Source: Xinfangfangia pollutisoli
GTDB taxonomy: Bacteria > Pseudomonadota > Alphaproteobacteria > Rhodobacterales > Rhodobacteraceae
Direction of reading: 5' to 3'
DNA: 64,000 bases
Assembly: GCF_020179405.1 (NCBI RefSeq)
Contig: NZ_JAICBZ010000003.1
Coordinates: 1-64,000 of the forward strand
A program made the translations under genes and the position numbers. Below are positions 9,333 through 17,890 of the stretch, piece by piece. The notes under the pieces were generated by a model. It was not told the origin of the DNA. It made no database searches and saw only the letters and a list, made by a program, of their open reading frames with translations. Positions within the stretch are counted from its first letter, which is position 1, and the number at the start of each line of letters is the position of its first letter.

Positions 9333-10255
9333 AACCCTTCCCCCTGGCCCAGGCCCTGGCCGCCCTGTTCCTTTCCGCCCCGGTCGGCGCGGTCGAGATG
9401 CAGATCCCCGGCCCGCTTGGCCCGCTTGCAGCCCAGGCGATCGCGGTTCAGGACGCGCGCCATGTCGTGGTGCTGATCCCCGGCTCGGGCCCGACCGATC
9501 GCGACGGCAATGGCCCGCTGGTGCGGTCCGACACCTACAGGCTGCTGGCCGAGGGCCTGGCCGAGGCCGGCATCGCCTCGGTCCGGATCGACAAGCGCGG
9601 GCTGTTTTCCAGCGCCGGCGCGATTGCCGATCCGAATGCGGTGACCCTGGCCGATTATGCCGCCGATGCCCGCGCCTGGGTGGTCGAGGCGCAGGGGCTG
9701 GCGCCCTGTGTCTGGCTGATGGGCCATTCCGAAGGCGGGCTGGTGGCGCTGCTGGCCGCGGGCGATCCGCCGCCGGGCCTGTGCGGGGTGATCCTGCTGG
9801 CCACGCCGGGCCGCAAGGTCGGGCAGTTGATGGTCGAACAAGTGGCCGCCAATCCGGCGATGTTCTTCCTGATGGGCGAGATGCGCGCCATCGTCGCTGA
9901 TCTTGAGGCCGGAACGCCGCGCCCGGCCCAGACGATTCCGCTGCCCTTGCGCCCGCTTTTTCCGCCCGAGCTGCAACCCTATCTGATCGACGTCTTCGCC
10001 CATGATCCGGCGCAACTGGCCGCGGGCTGGTCGGGGCCGGCGCTGATCGTGCAGGGCGGGCGCGACATTCAGGTCACACCCGCCGATGCCGATATCCTGG
10101 CCCGCGCCATGCCGCAGGCGCGGCGGCAGGATCTGCCCCTGGCCACCCATATGCTGAAAGACGATCTGCCCGGCCAGCCTTTCGCCACCTATGCCAATCC
10201 CGCGCTGCCGCTTGATCCGGCGCTGATCCCGGCGATCAGCGCTTTCCTGCCCTAG
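9329..10255 (+). CDS. Secreted alpha/beta hydrolase
   Basis: A 308-residue hydrolase with a signal peptide (cleavage near VGAVE, about residue 22). The nucleophile elbow is GHSEGG (LMGHSEGGLVAL), preceded by an oxyanion region (VLIPGSGPTDRDGNG); a late aspartate (QGGRDIQV) and a histidine (ATHML) complete a plausible Ser-Asp-His triad. The layout is that of periplasmic serine aminopeptidase/esterase-like proteins. It overlaps rmuC by 4 bases. The substrate is unknown. Confidence 0.85.
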   Translation: MKPFPLAQALAALFLSAPVGAVEMQIPGPLGPLAAQAIAVQDARHVVVLIPGSGPTDRDGNGPLVRSDTYRLLAEGLAEAGIASVRIDKRGLFSSAGAIADPNAVTLADYAADARAWVVEAQGLAPCVWLMGHSEGGLVALLAAGDPPPGLCGVILLATPGRKVGQLMVEQVAANPAMFFLMGEMRAIVADLEAGTPRPAQTIPLPLRPLFPPELQPYLIDVFAHDPAQLAAGWSGPALIVQGGRDIQVTPADADILARAMPQARRQDLPLATHMLKDDLPGQPFATYANPALPLDPALIPAISAFLP

Positions 10256-10289
10256 ATCGCGGTCCCTCCGCCCTGTCCTCGGATCCCAG

Positions 10290-10835
10290 ATGCGCCACCT
10301 GACCCAAGCCGATTACACGCGCCAAGCCTGGAAGAACGGCGCCGGCACCACGACCGAGATGCTGCGGATCCAGACGCCCGCCGGCCTGCTTCTGCGCCTG
10401 TCGCGCGCCGCGGTGGTGGAAGACGGGCCGTTTTCCGTCTTTCCCGGCATCGCCCGCAACCTGACCGTGCTGTCCGGCCCCGGCTTCCGGCTGACCGGCC
10501 CGGGGCTGGATCTGCGCTGCGACCCGCTGGTGCCGGTGGCCTTCCCGGGCGATCTGCCGGTTGTGGCGACCGAGACGCAGGGCCAGCAATCCGACGATTT
10601 CAACGTGATGACCGCTGTCAGCCTGCCCGCCCCCGAGGTGATCCTTGCCCAGAACGACCGGCTTCCCGCCGGCGGTCTGCTGGCGCTATACGCGCTGGGG
10701 CCGGTCACCGTGAACGGCGCAGACGTGGCACGCAGCGATCTGATCCTGACCGAAGGCGAGGCGCTTTTGCAGGGCGACTGGCCGGTGATCGCGGCGCGGA
10801 TCTTCGGCCTGCCCCCGGCCGAAGCGGGGCTTTAG
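10290..10835 (+). CDS. HutD/Ves family protein
   Basis: A 181-residue cupin-fold protein. The N-terminus YTRQAWKNGAGTTTEML is the signature of the HutD/Ves family, with the central FSVFPGIARNLTVLSG segment. HutD is linked in other bacteria to histidine utilisation, where it may limit hut operon activity, and Ves to cold-induced expression; neither context is present here. The stop overlaps the stop of rsmB on the other strand (convergent). Confidence 0.85.
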   Translation: MRHLTQADYTRQAWKNGAGTTTEMLRIQTPAGLLLRLSRAAVVEDGPFSVFPGIARNLTVLSGPGFRLTGPGLDLRCDPLVPVAFPGDLPVVATETQGQQSDDFNVMTAVSLPAPEVILAQNDRLPAGGLLALYALGPVTVNGADVARSDLILTEGEALLQGDWPVIAARIFGLPPAEAGL

Positions 10836-12058
10836 CCGCGCCGCAGCCGCGCGATGAAGAACCCGTCCATCCCGCCCTGCGCGGCCCAGTAATCCGGCCT
10901 GAGCCGCAGCCCGCCGTCTTCCGTCCACCAGGTCTCGTCCACGCCGGGCAAGGCCATCCGCTCGGTCCCCAGCCCCGGATGCCGCGCCAGCGCCGCGGCC
11001 AATTGGCCCTCGCCCTCGTCCGGCAGCAGCGAGCAGGTTGCGAAGACCAGCCGCCCGCCCGGCTTCAGCCAGGCCAGCGCCCGGTCCAGCAGCCGCGCCT
11101 GCAAGTCGACCAGGCCGGCGATTTCCGACCCGTCCTTGACGAAGGGCAGATCCGGGTGGCGCCGCACCGTTCCGGTCGCGGAACAGGGCGCGTCCAGCAG
11201 GATCGCATCGAAAGCGCCGTCCGGTGACCAGTCCAAAGCATCGGCCACCACGATTTCGGCCGACAGCCCGGTCCGCGCCAGATTGTCGCGCAGCCGCGCC
11301 ATCCGCGGGCCCGAAATGTCCAGCGCGGTGACCCGCGCCCCCGCCGCCGCCAGCTGCAAGGTCTTGCCGCCCGGCGCGGCGCACAGATCCAGCACCCGCT
11401 CGCCGGGCTGCGCCGCCAGCAGCCGCGCCGGCAGGGCGGCCGCGGCATCCTGCACCCACCAGCCCCCGGCCTCATAGCCCGGCAGGGCCGAAACCTGGCC
11501 GGGTGCCGTCAGCCGCAGGCTGCCCGTGGGCAAGGCCTCGCCCTCGGGCGCCAGGGCCCCGGGGCGCAGCGTCAGGTCCAAAGGCGGCTCGGCGGCGAAG
11601 ACCGTCTCCATCTCCGTCACCGCCTCGCGCCCCCAGGCATGGACCAGCGGTTGGCGCAGCCAGCGCGGCAGTTTCTGCACGCCCGGCAAGGGTCCCTCGG
11701 GCACGGCCCGCAACACGGCATTGACCAGCCCGGCCAGATGCCGGGTCTTGCCGCCGCGCTTGGCGATTTCGACCGCGGCATTCACGACACCATGGCCCGC
11801 AGCCCCCTGGGCGCGTTCGACCACCGCCAGCCGCAACAGGTTGCGCACCGTCAGAGGCGGCGCCTTCCGCAGATGCGGGGCCAGCGCCCGGTCGGCCGAC
11901 TCCAGCGCCCGCAGCGTGGCATCGGCCAGCCGCAAGGCCCGCGCCCGGTCGGCCGGCGGCAGATCCGGCGCCGGCAGCGCGGCCAGCATCTGCCCCTCGC
12001 CCAGGACCGCATCCAGCATCGCCAATGCCGCCGCCCGCGCCCGCACGCCTTCTGCCAT
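10832..12058 (-). CDS. rsmB: 16S rRNA m5C methyltransferase, RsmB/NOL1 family
   Basis: SAM-dependent cytosine-C5 methyltransferase acting on 16S rRNA. The N-terminal NusB-like RNA-binding domain (about residues 1-130) is followed by the Rossmann catalytic domain with the SAM motif DLCAAPGGKTLQLA, the DAPCSATGTVRRHPD motif and the nucleophile cysteine in FATCSLLPDEGE. Two in-frame ATGs lie 6 bases apart; AAGGGA abuts the first, so I chose the second (12058), which gives usable spacing. The length, 408 residues, is normal for the family. Confidence 0.93.
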   Translation of the reverse strand: MAEGVRARAAALAMLDAVLGEGQMLAALPAPDLPPADRARALRLADATLRALESADRALAPHLRKAPPLTVRNLLRLAVVERAQGAAGHGVVNAAVEIAKRGGKTRHLAGLVNAVLRAVPEGPLPGVQKLPRWLRQPLVHAWGREAVTEMETVFAAEPPLDLTLRPGALAPEGEALPTGSLRLTAPGQVSALPGYEAGGWWVQDAAAALPARLLAAQPGERVLDLCAAPGGKTLQLAAAGARVTALDISGPRMARLRDNLARTGLSAEIVVADALDWSPDGAFDAILLDAPCSATGTVRRHPDLPFVKDGSEIAGLVDLQARLLDRALAWLKPGGRLVFATCSLLPDEGEGQLAAALARHPGLGTERMALPGVDETWWTEDGGLRLRPDYWAAQGGMDGFFIARLRRG

Positions 12059-12129
12059 GGCCATTCCCTTTGCACCCGCCGCCCCGGCGCCCTATATCAG
12101 CCCGGACCCCGGCACAAGGAAACCCGACC

Positions 12130-12333
12130 ATGGCCGACCCGACGCAAGACCCGGCGCAAAACCCGGCGCAAGATCTTCCCCCCGCCGCCCAGCGCGCCCT
12201 GGCCGAGGCCGAGGCCCGCCGCAAGGCCGCGACCGAAGCCGCTCTGCCCAAGGAATATGGCGGCCGCAAAGCGGGGCCCGAGCCGGTGCGCTATGGCGAT
12301 TGGGAGAAAAAGGGCCTCGCCATCGATTTCTAG
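12130..12333 (+). CDS. SDHAF4-like DUF1674 protein
   Basis: A small protein of 67 residues: a Pro/Gln-rich, probably disordered N-terminus, then the family signature PKEYGGRKAGPEPVRYGDWEKKG and a terminal IDF (motif around residues 40-67). DUF1674 includes mitochondrial SDHAF4, which helps assemble flavinylated succinate dehydrogenase SdhA; a similar role in alphaproteobacteria is inferred. The ATG sits after an AAGGAAACC ribosome site. It diverges from rsmB and converges with dapB. Confidence 0.82.
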   Translation: MADPTQDPAQNPAQDLPPAAQRALAEAEARRKAATEAALPKEYGGRKAGPEPVRYGDWEKKGLAIDF

Positions 12334-12340
12334 GCGCCCT

Positions 12341-12357
12341 GATTTTCGTAGAAAATC
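12341..12357. terminator. Palindrome between convergent DUF1674 gene and dapB
   Basis: GATTTTC, GTA, GAAAATC: 7-base arms with a 3-base centre, 8 bases after one stop and 9 bases after the other. It shares the TTTTCG core with the palindromes at 6225 and 50336 and may serve as a bidirectional transcript end. Confidence 0.5.
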
Positions 12358-12365
12358 GGTTCCCC

Positions 12366-13175
12366 TCAAAGACCCAGCACGTCCATCATGTCATATTGCC
12401 CGGGCTTCTTGCCCTGGCCCCACAGCGCCGCCCGCAGCGCGCCGCGCGCGAAGATCGCCCGGTCCGTCGCCACATGGCGCAGCACCACCCGCTCGCCCGC
12501 GCCGGCAAACAGCACGTCATGCTCGCCCACGATATCGCCGCCGCGGATCGCCGAAAAGCCGATCGTGCCGCGGTCGCGCGCGCCGGTGATTCCGTCGCGC
12601 CCCGAAACCTTGGCCGTCTCGAAATCCACCCCGCGCCCCTTGGCCGCGGCCGCGCCCAGCATCAGCGCCGTGCCCGAGGGCGCATCGACCTTCATCCGGT
12701 GATGCGCCTCGATCACTTCGATATCCCAATCCTCGTCCAGCGCCGCGGCCACTTTCTCGACCATCTTCACCAGAAGATTGACGCCCAGGCTCATGTTCCC
12801 GGCCCGCACCACCACCGCATGGCGCGCGGCCGCCGCGATCTTCTCCAGATCCGCCGGCTCAAGCCCGGTCGTGCCGATCACATGCACCGCCCGCGCCTGC
12901 GCGGCCAGCCCGGCATAGTCCACCGTCGCCGCGGGGCGGGTGAAATCCAGAACGCCCTGCGCGCGGGCAAAGGCCTCGACCGGATCGTCGGTCGCCTTGA
13001 CGCCCCAGGCCGGCCCGCCCATCGCCTCGCCCAGATCGCGCCCGACCCAGTCATGCCCCTCGCGCACCAGGCCCGCCACCAGCCGCGCCTTGCCGCTGTC
13101 CTGCACCACCTGCGCCAGCATCCGGCCCATCCGGCCCGACACGCCCGTGACCACCAGTCCCGGCATCTCGCTCAT
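12366..13175 (-). CDS. dapB: 4-hydroxy-tetrahydrodipicolinate reductase
   Basis: NAD(P)H-dependent reductase of lysine/diaminopimelate synthesis, supplying peptidoglycan precursor and lysine. The 269-residue protein has the Rossmann motif [11 protein letters not shown], the nucleotide-binding TTGLEP loop and the conserved [16 protein letters not shown] substrate site. A strong AGGAGG lies 5 bases before the ATG at 13175, which decides the start over a GTG two codons upstream that would overlap the ribosome site. asd, the preceding pathway enzyme, lies elsewhere in the window at 33.4 kb. Confidence 0.96.
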   Translation of the reverse strand: MSEMPGLVVTGVSGRMGRMLAQVVQDSGKARLVAGLVREGHDWVGRDLGEAMGGPAWGVKATDDPVEAFARAQGVLDFTRPAATVDYAGLAAQARAVHVIGTTGLEPADLEKIAAAARHAVVVRAGNMSLGVNLLVKMVEKVAAALDEDWDIEVIEAHHRMKVDAPSGTALMLGAAAAKGRGVDFETAKVSGRDGITGARDRGTIGFSAIRGGDIVGEHDVLFAGAGERVVLRHVATDRAIFARGALRAALWGQGKKPGQYDMMDVLGL

Positions 13176-13270
13176 CTTCACCTCCTGCGCTGGCCCCCGC
13201 TTTAGCGCCCAACCGCCCGCACCGAAACCCCGCCGTTGCGGGCCGCCGCGAAAGGCCCTATGTCGGGCAA

Positions 13271-13723
13271 ATGTCCAACAAGCGCACCCATACGGGGCAA
13301 GGCCCCTCGCAGCGCCAGCTGCGCGTCGGCGAATTGATCCGCCGCACCCTGTCCGACGTGCTGAACCGGGCCGAGATCCACGACCCCGAGCTGAACGCCA
13401 TGTCGATCACCGTGGGCGAAGTGTCCTGCTCGCCCGATCTGAAGATCGCCACCGTCTATGTCATGCCGCTGATGGGCTCGGTTCCGGTGGCCGAAGCCAT
13501 CGCCGCGCTGGCCCGCAACAAGGCCGAGCTGCGCCATCGCGTCGCGCAGGACATGACGCTGAAATACGCCCCCGACCTGCGCTTCCGTCCGGATGAAACC
13601 TTCGACCGGCTGGACGACACCCGTCGCATGTTCTCGGACCCGGCGGTGGCGCGCGACATCGCGCAGCCGGATGACGCCGAGGATCAGAACGGGGACGCAG
13701 ACGGAGACGGGGCGCGCGACTGA
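13271..13723 (+). CDS. rbfA: Ribosome-binding factor A
   Basis: A KH-like-fold protein of 150 residues that binds the 30S precursor and aids 16S 5'-end maturation. The N-terminus [17 protein letters not shown] and the [20 protein letters not shown] and [15 protein letters not shown] segments are characteristic. The C-terminal tail is acidic ([13 protein letters not shown]), as often seen in alphaproteobacteria. It diverges from dapB and is followed after 3 bases by a secreted-protein gene and then truB, a common rbfA neighbour. Confidence 0.95.
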   Translation: MSNKRTHTGQGPSQRQLRVGELIRRTLSDVLNRAEIHDPELNAMSITVGEVSCSPDLKIATVYVMPLMGSVPVAEAIAALARNKAELRHRVAQDMTLKYAPDLRFRPDETFDRLDDTRRMFSDPAVARDIAQPDDAEDQNGDADGDGARD

Positions 13724-13726
13724 ACC

Positions 13727-14461
13727 ATGCCTGCGCTTCTTGCCCTGATCCTGGCGCTTCTGACCCTTGCCGCGCCATCCGCGGCCCAGGCCTGCCACGA
13801 TGACCAGTTCGAGGGGATCTCTTTCACCCTGTGCGAAGTCGGGCCCGGCGATGACCTGCAGCTGTTCCATTCCGGCGCTTCAGGCCCCTATGGCAGTTTC
13901 CGCGCCATCGACCAGGCCCTGGCGCAGAAGGGCCAGACCCTGGGCTTTGCGATGAATGCCGGCATGTATCACCGCGACCTGTCGCCGGTGGGCCTGTACC
14001 GCGCCGATGGGGTCGAGCTGTCGCCGCTGATCACCAGCGCCGGGCCGGGGAATTTCGGCCTGCTGCCGAATGGCGTCTTCTGCTGGGGCAAGGGCCGCTA
14101 CCGGGTGATCGAAAGCCGCACCTTCAAGGCCGAGGCGCCCGATTGCCGCTATGCCACGCAATCGGGCCCGATGCTGGTGATCGGCGGCAAGCTGCATCCG
14201 AAATTCCTGGCCAGCAGCGATTCCACCTATATCCGCAACGGCGTGGGCGTGTCGAAAGACGGCAAGCGCGCCGTCTTCGCGATTTCCAACCAGGCGGTGA
14301 ATTTCCACCTCTTCGCCCGGTTCTTCCGCGACCATCTGGGCCTGCGCGACGCGCTGTATTTCGACGGCAATATCTCGCGCCTTTATGCGCCCGACCTGAA
14401 ACGCCATGATGGCGGCTTCCCGATGGGGCCGATCCTGGGCACCGTGATCGCGAAAGGCTAG
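13727..14461 (+). CDS. Secreted phosphodiester glycosidase-like protein (DUF2233/NAGPA domain)
   Basis: A 244-residue protein with a signal peptide ending AAQACHDD (about residue 21). The core contains FAMNAGMY, GVFCWG and the terminal LYFDGNISRLYAPD with PMGPILG, the pattern of the phosphodiester glycosidase domain related to the uncovering enzyme NAGPA. The bacterial substrate is unknown; a cell-wall or exopolysaccharide phosphodiester is possible. It is wedged between rbfA (3-base gap) and truB (3-base gap), so it is translated within a ribosome/tRNA maturation operon. Confidence 0.85.
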   Translation: MPALLALILALLTLAAPSAAQACHDDQFEGISFTLCEVGPGDDLQLFHSGASGPYGSFRAIDQALAQKGQTLGFAMNAGMYHRDLSPVGLYRADGVELSPLITSAGPGNFGLLPNGVFCWGKGRYRVIESRTFKAEAPDCRYATQSGPMLVIGGKLHPKFLASSDSTYIRNGVGVSKDGKRAVFAISNQAVNFHLFARFFRDHLGLRDALYFDGNISRLYAPDLKRHDGGFPMGPILGTVIAKG

Positions 14462-14464
14462 GGC

Positions 14465-15367
14465 ATGGCCCGCAAGCGCAAGGGAAACCCGGTCCATGGC
14501 TGGGTGGTGGTGGACAAGCCCGCCGGCATGGGCTCGACCGAGGTGGTCAGCCTGGTGCGCCGCGCCTTCGAGGCGCAGAAGGCCGGCCATGCCGGCACGC
14601 TGGACCCCGACGCGACCGGCGTTCTGGCCGTGGCGCTGGGCGAGGCCACCAAGACCGTGCCGCTGATCGCCGAGGCGCTGAAATGCTACCGCTTCCGGGT
14701 GACCTTCGGCGCCGCGACCTCGACCGACGATGCCGCCGGGGCGGTTCTGGCGACCTCGGCCCTGCGCCCGTCGCGCGACGATATCCTGGCCGCCCTGCCC
14801 GGCTTCCGCGGCCAGATTTCGCAGGTTCCGCCGCAGGTCTCGGCGGTGAAGGTCGATGGCGAAAGGGCCTATGACCTGGCCCGCGAAGGCGTGCAGATGG
14901 ATCTGGCAGCGCGGCCCCTGTGGGTGGATCGGCTGGAGCTGCTGGACCAGCCCGATGCCGATCATGCCGATCTTGAGATGGTCTGCGGCAAGGGCGGTTA
15001 TGTGCGCGCGATCGCCCGCGATCTGGGCGCGGTGCTGGGCTGTCTTGGCCATGTGCAATGGCTGCGCCGCAGCTGGTCGGGCCCGTTCCGCGCCGAAGAT
15101 GCCGTGACGCCCGACGCCCTGCGCGCCCTGGCCGAGGCCGGCCGGCAGGACGAGGCGCTGTTGCCGCTGGAGATCGCCCTGGGCGACCTGCCGCAGCTGC
15201 AAGCCACGCCCGAAGGGGCGGTGCGGCTGCGCCATGGCAATGCCGGCCGCGTGCTGGGCCATCTGCCCTGGGGCGAGGCCGCCTGGGCTTCGGACCAGGG
15301 CCAGGCCTTGGCGGTGGGCGTCTATCGCGACGGCGAGTTGCATCCGAACCGGGTGTTCAACCGGTGA
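14465..15367 (+). CDS. truB: tRNA pseudouridine-55 synthase
   Basis: Isomerises U55 in the T-loop of tRNAs. The 300-residue protein has the catalytic motif [14 protein letters not shown] with nucleophile D47, the [13 protein letters not shown] start and the [10 protein letters not shown] motif; the C-terminal region corresponds to a short PUA-like extension. It is in the usual rbfA-truB order, here split by one secreted-protein gene, and overlaps the next ORF at GTGA. Confidence 0.96.
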   Translation: MARKRKGNPVHGWVVVDKPAGMGSTEVVSLVRRAFEAQKAGHAGTLDPDATGVLAVALGEATKTVPLIAEALKCYRFRVTFGAATSTDDAAGAVLATSALRPSRDDILAALPGFRGQISQVPPQVSAVKVDGERAYDLAREGVQMDLAARPLWVDRLELLDQPDADHADLEMVCGKGGYVRAIARDLGAVLGCLGHVQWLRRSWSGPFRAEDAVTPDALRALAEAGRQDEALLPLEIALGDLPQLQATPEGAVRLRHGNAGRVLGHLPWGEAAWASDQGQALAVGVYRDGELHPNRVFNR

Positions 15368-15870
15368 TCCTGCGCCGGCATGCGGCTGGGGGCACCCTGT
15401 CCGAGGCCGCCTATTCCGCCTGCCAATCCTATCGCTACGCGCTGACCCGCTGCTGGCAGGCCCAGGCGCCGCGGCTGGCTTTCGTGATGCTGAACCCCTC
15501 GACCGCCAGCGAATTGGCCAATGATCCGACCGTCGCCCGGTGCGAGGCGCGGGCGCGCGATCTGGGCTATGGCGCGTTCCGGGTGGTAAATCTGTTTGCC
15601 TTCCGCGCCACCGATCCGCGCGCGCTGAAGGCCACGGCCGATCCGCAGGGGCCGCTGGCCGACCGGGCGCTGGCCGAGGCGGCGGATTGGGCCGACCATC
15701 TCCTGTGCGCCTGGGGCAATCACGGCGGCTTCCGTCAGCGCCATGCCGCCGTCCTGCCGCTGCTGCGCGCCGCCGGCAAGCCGCTGTTCCATCTGGGCCT
15801 GACCGGCGCCGGCCAGCCGCGCCATCCGCTTTACGTCGCCCGCGCCCGGGCGCTGGACCCCTGGGTCTAA
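15364..15870 (+). CDS. DUF1643 family protein
   Basis: A 168-residue protein of unknown function. The features [31 protein letters not shown] and [15 protein letters not shown] followed by CAWGNHG are the DUF1643 signature. The start is inferred as the GTG at 15364, which overlaps the truB stop as GTGA; no ATG lies near. No membrane segment or signal peptide is visible. It ends 18 bases before the stop of the convergent RTX gene. Confidence 0.85.
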   Translation: MILRRHAAGGTLSEAAYSACQSYRYALTRCWQAQAPRLAFVMLNPSTASELANDPTVARCEARARDLGYGAFRVVNLFAFRATDPRALKATADPQGPLADRALAEAADWADHLLCAWGNHGGFRQRHAAVLPLLRAAGKPLFHLGLTGAGQPRHPLYVARARALDPWV

Positions 15871-15888
15871 GCCCGGCGCCGCGCCCGT

Positions 15889-16923
15889 TCAGGCCGCCAG
15901 CAGCTGGATATCGGCCAGGTCCACCACACCATTGACCGTGGCCAGTTCGGTCCCGTCCAGGAAGATGCGCGACAGATCCTGCCCTTCGACCGGCTCGACC
16001 GTCAGCTGCGGGTCGGCATGGGCCTGCGCATCGTAGACCACCACGATCTGATCCTCGGCCGCATCGTAATCGCTGATCGCCGCCGGATCGCCCGCGCCCT
16101 CGTCCAGCCATTGGCTGAGCGTGAACGTATCCGCCCCCGCCCCGCCCGAGGCCTGGTCACCGGCGCCCAGCAGCAGCCCATCGTCGTCCTCGCCGCCATT
16201 CAGGAAATCGGCACCGTCATCATCGCCTTCGGGAAAGACGCCCGACAGAAAATCGGCGCCGGCATTGCCATCCAGCGTATCCGCCCCCGCGCCACCGGCC
16301 AGCGAATCATCGCCATCGCCGCCGGCCAGCCAATCCGCATCCGCGCCGCCGTCCAGGCTGTCGGCACCGCCGCCGCCCAGCAGCGTATCCGCCCCGTCTT
16401 CGCCCGACATTCTGTCATCGCCTTCCCCGCCCGCCAGCGCATCGGCCCCATCGCCGCCCTGCGCCAGATCGTTGCCGTCCTGGCCCTGCAAGACGTCATC
16501 GCCCGCCCCGCCCGACAGCGTGTCATCGCCCGCGCCGGCCCAAAGAATGTCATCGCCGGCCTCGCCCCCGATCAGATCCTGTCCGGCCCCGGCATTGATC
16601 TGGTCATTGCCGCCGCCGCCCCAGATCCCGTCGTCATTGCCCGCACCATCCAGCAGATCATCGCCCGCCCCGCCCTGCAGGCTGACCGCCGCATCGGCCG
16701 GCACCGGATCGTCACTTGTGTGAATGCCGTCGCTGTCTTCTGCCGATCCCGCCGCCGCCCCCTGTGCAGAATCGTCTTGCAGCAGGTCGCCGCCACCATC
16801 GGCGGGCGGGTCCGCGGATGTGTCGTCCTCGTCGTCGGAATTGGCGGTCTGATCGATGGCCAGAACCCCTTCGGCCACGACCCCGGCAAAAACCGCCCCC
16901 AGCAGGCTGATCAACCCCAGCAT
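15889..16923 (-). CDS. RTX-type calcium-binding repeat protein
   Basis: A 344-residue, very acidic protein. The N-terminus has a hydrophobic stretch (about residues 2-22) that could be a signal peptide or anchor, then an Asp/Ala-rich linker to about residue 80. About residues 80-260 hold many nonapeptide repeats of the form GGxGxDxLx (for example GGAGDDLLD, GGGGADSLD) that fold as a calcium beta-roll. The end (DIQLLAA) is hydrophobic, as in type I secretion substrates. No ABC/HlyD secretion genes are nearby. The ATG at 16923 follows a GAAGGAC site; longer in-frame extension upstream looks non-coding. Confidence 0.87.
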   Translation of the reverse strand: MLGLISLLGAVFAGVVAEGVLAIDQTANSDDEDDTSADPPADGGGDLLQDDSAQGAAAGSAEDSDGIHTSDDPVPADAAVSLQGGAGDDLLDGAGNDDGIWGGGGNDQINAGAGQDLIGGEAGDDILWAGAGDDTLSGGAGDDVLQGQDGNDLAQGGDGADALAGGEGDDRMSGEDGADTLLGGGGADSLDGGADADWLAGGDGDDSLAGGAGADTLDGNAGADFLSGVFPEGDDDGADFLNGGEDDDGLLLGAGDQASGGAGADTFTLSQWLDEGAGDPAAISDYDAAEDQIVVVYDAQAHADPQLTVEPVEGQDLSRIFLDGTELATVNGVVDLADIQLLAA

Positions 16924-17246
16924 CACCCGTCCTTCACCCACAGCCGCGCCGCCAAGGTTAACGCAAGGATTTGTTAACCATTTGATAGCGCGTATGAAAT
17001 CAGGATCCGAATAGCACGAATCGGCCGTTTCCGCAAAGCGGCCGCCCCGCGGCAATTGCGACAAATGCGGCAGACAGCTTGGCGCCGATGCGCCGGCGGG
17101 TGGGGCGGATGGTGGGCCGCATCGCGGCTCTTCCCTTTGGGCGCGTTTTCCCCTATAGGCGCGCATCCGCCCCGCAAGGGCGGTCAAGGGCCCTGCTGGA
17201 CGACATCCCGGCTTGTGCCGTCATCGTAACCCGAAAGGAGCATCCG
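16924..17246. other. Divergent control region between RTX gene and rpsO (323 bp)
   Basis: No gene is seen. The RTX-proximal side has the GTTAAC inverted repeat (16956-16979). The middle has CGGCCG repeats around an 11-base spacer. The rpsO side has a TATAGG (17154-17159) that could be a -10 box with a weak TTCCCT -35 at 17-base spacing, and an AAAGGAG ribosome site 6 bases before the rpsO ATG. Confidence 0.5.
16956..16979. promoter_or_regulatory. Inverted repeat GGTTAAC-N10-GTTAACC upstream of RTX gene
   Basis: Perfect 7-base arms with a 10-base spacer, 33 bases upstream of the RTX start. One arm reads TTAACCAT (16974-16981), identical to a classic CtrA half-site, but the second TTAA is 12 rather than 7 bases away. 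Confidence 0.5.
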
Positions 17247-17516
17247 ATGTCGATCACTGTTGAAGAAAAGACCCGCCTGATCAAGGAATACGGCACCAAG
17301 GAAGGCGACACCGGCTCGCCCGAGGTGCAGGTTGCGATCCTGTCGTCGCGCATCGCGACGCTGACCGAGCATTTCAAGACCCACAAGAAGGACAACCACT
17401 CGCGTCGTGGCCTTCTGATGCTGGTCGCCCAGCGCCGCAAGCTGCTGGACTATCTGAAGAAAAAGGACGAATCGCGCTACACCGCGCTGATCGGCCGCCT
17501 GGGCCTGCGCCGCTAA
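17247..17516 (+). CDS. rpsO: 30S ribosomal protein S15
   Basis: An 89-residue small-subunit protein binding the central domain of 16S rRNA. It shows the family landmarks [25 protein letters not shown] and the terminal [12 protein letters not shown]. The ATG at 17247 has an AAAGGAG ribosome site; the frame is open further upstream but that part is non-coding. A strong terminator follows. pnp, the usual next gene, is displaced by a toxin-antitoxin cassette. Confidence 0.98.
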   Translation: MSITVEEKTRLIKEYGTKEGDTGSPEVQVAILSSRIATLTEHFKTHKKDNHSRRGLLMLVAQRRKLLDYLKKKDESRYTALIGRLGLRR

Positions 17517-17537
17517 GGCCAGCCGCAAGGTTCAAGG

Positions 17538-17568
17538 AAACGCCCGTGCCGAAAGGTGCGGGCGTTTT
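17538..17568 (+). terminator. Rho-independent terminator of rpsO
   Basis: Stem CGCCCGTGCC/GGTGCGGGCG (17541-17550 with 17555-17564, two G-U pairs) closed by a GAAA tetraloop, with AAA before and TTTT after. It ends rpsO transcription before the toxin-antitoxin cassette. Confidence 0.9.
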
Positions 17569-17650
17569 CATTTGGGCGCTCATGATTGGCTTGTCTTGTA
17601 GCCCAGAACACCACATCTTTTGGCCAAAGGCCGAAGCCCGGGGAACGAAA

Positions 17651-17890
17651 TTGGCAAATGATCTTCGCAAAGGCAAAGTCGTGCGTCGAACGACCGGCAA
17701 ACTCGCCTCCGCCGAACTTAGTGTATCGAAAGTGACCGGGGGTTGGGTCACCCGAGAAAGTTCGGGCGGCCGTCTTGTCGATGTTCGCAGCGCCGAAGGG
17801 ACTTCAATGCCCAGTCCGAAGTCGCAAGCGGTGGTCGACGAGGCTTCCGGCCGGCGACGCGACGCACTCAAGCGCCTGGCCGATCGGTAG
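17651..17890 (+). CDS. Putative antitoxin of the Doc cassette
   Basis: A small, basic 79-residue protein whose TAG stop directly abuts the ATG of the Doc-type toxin. I recognise no standard antitoxin DNA-binding fold (no clear AbrB, RHH or Phd pattern). The C-terminus DALKRLADR resembles the ends of small proteins found beside Doc toxins in alphaproteobacteria, as far as I recall. The start is uncertain: TTG at 17651 follows GGGGAACG and gives a natural MANDLRKGK-like start; ATG 17582 and GTG 17546 are alternatives, the latter inside the rpsO terminator. GC here is near 52% in two counted lines, clearly below the neighbours. Confidence 0.55.
   Translation: MANDLRKGKVVRRTTGKLASAELSVSKVTGGWVTRESSGGRLVDVRSAEGTSMPSPKSQAVVDEASGRRRDALKRLADR

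Noticed and set aside
13880-16111. 743-codon minus-strand open frame opposite truB
   Set aside because: Covers the antisense of three real genes; no recognisable protein segment.
16200-16700. Repetitive DNA in the RTX gene as a CRISPR or satellite array
   Set aside because: The repeats are degenerate at DNA level, have a 27-bp period matching nonapeptides, and are in frame with the calcium-binding protein.
17079-17246. N-terminal extension of S15
   Set aside because: The frame is open, but S15 is universally short and the AAAGGAG site fixes the start at 17247.
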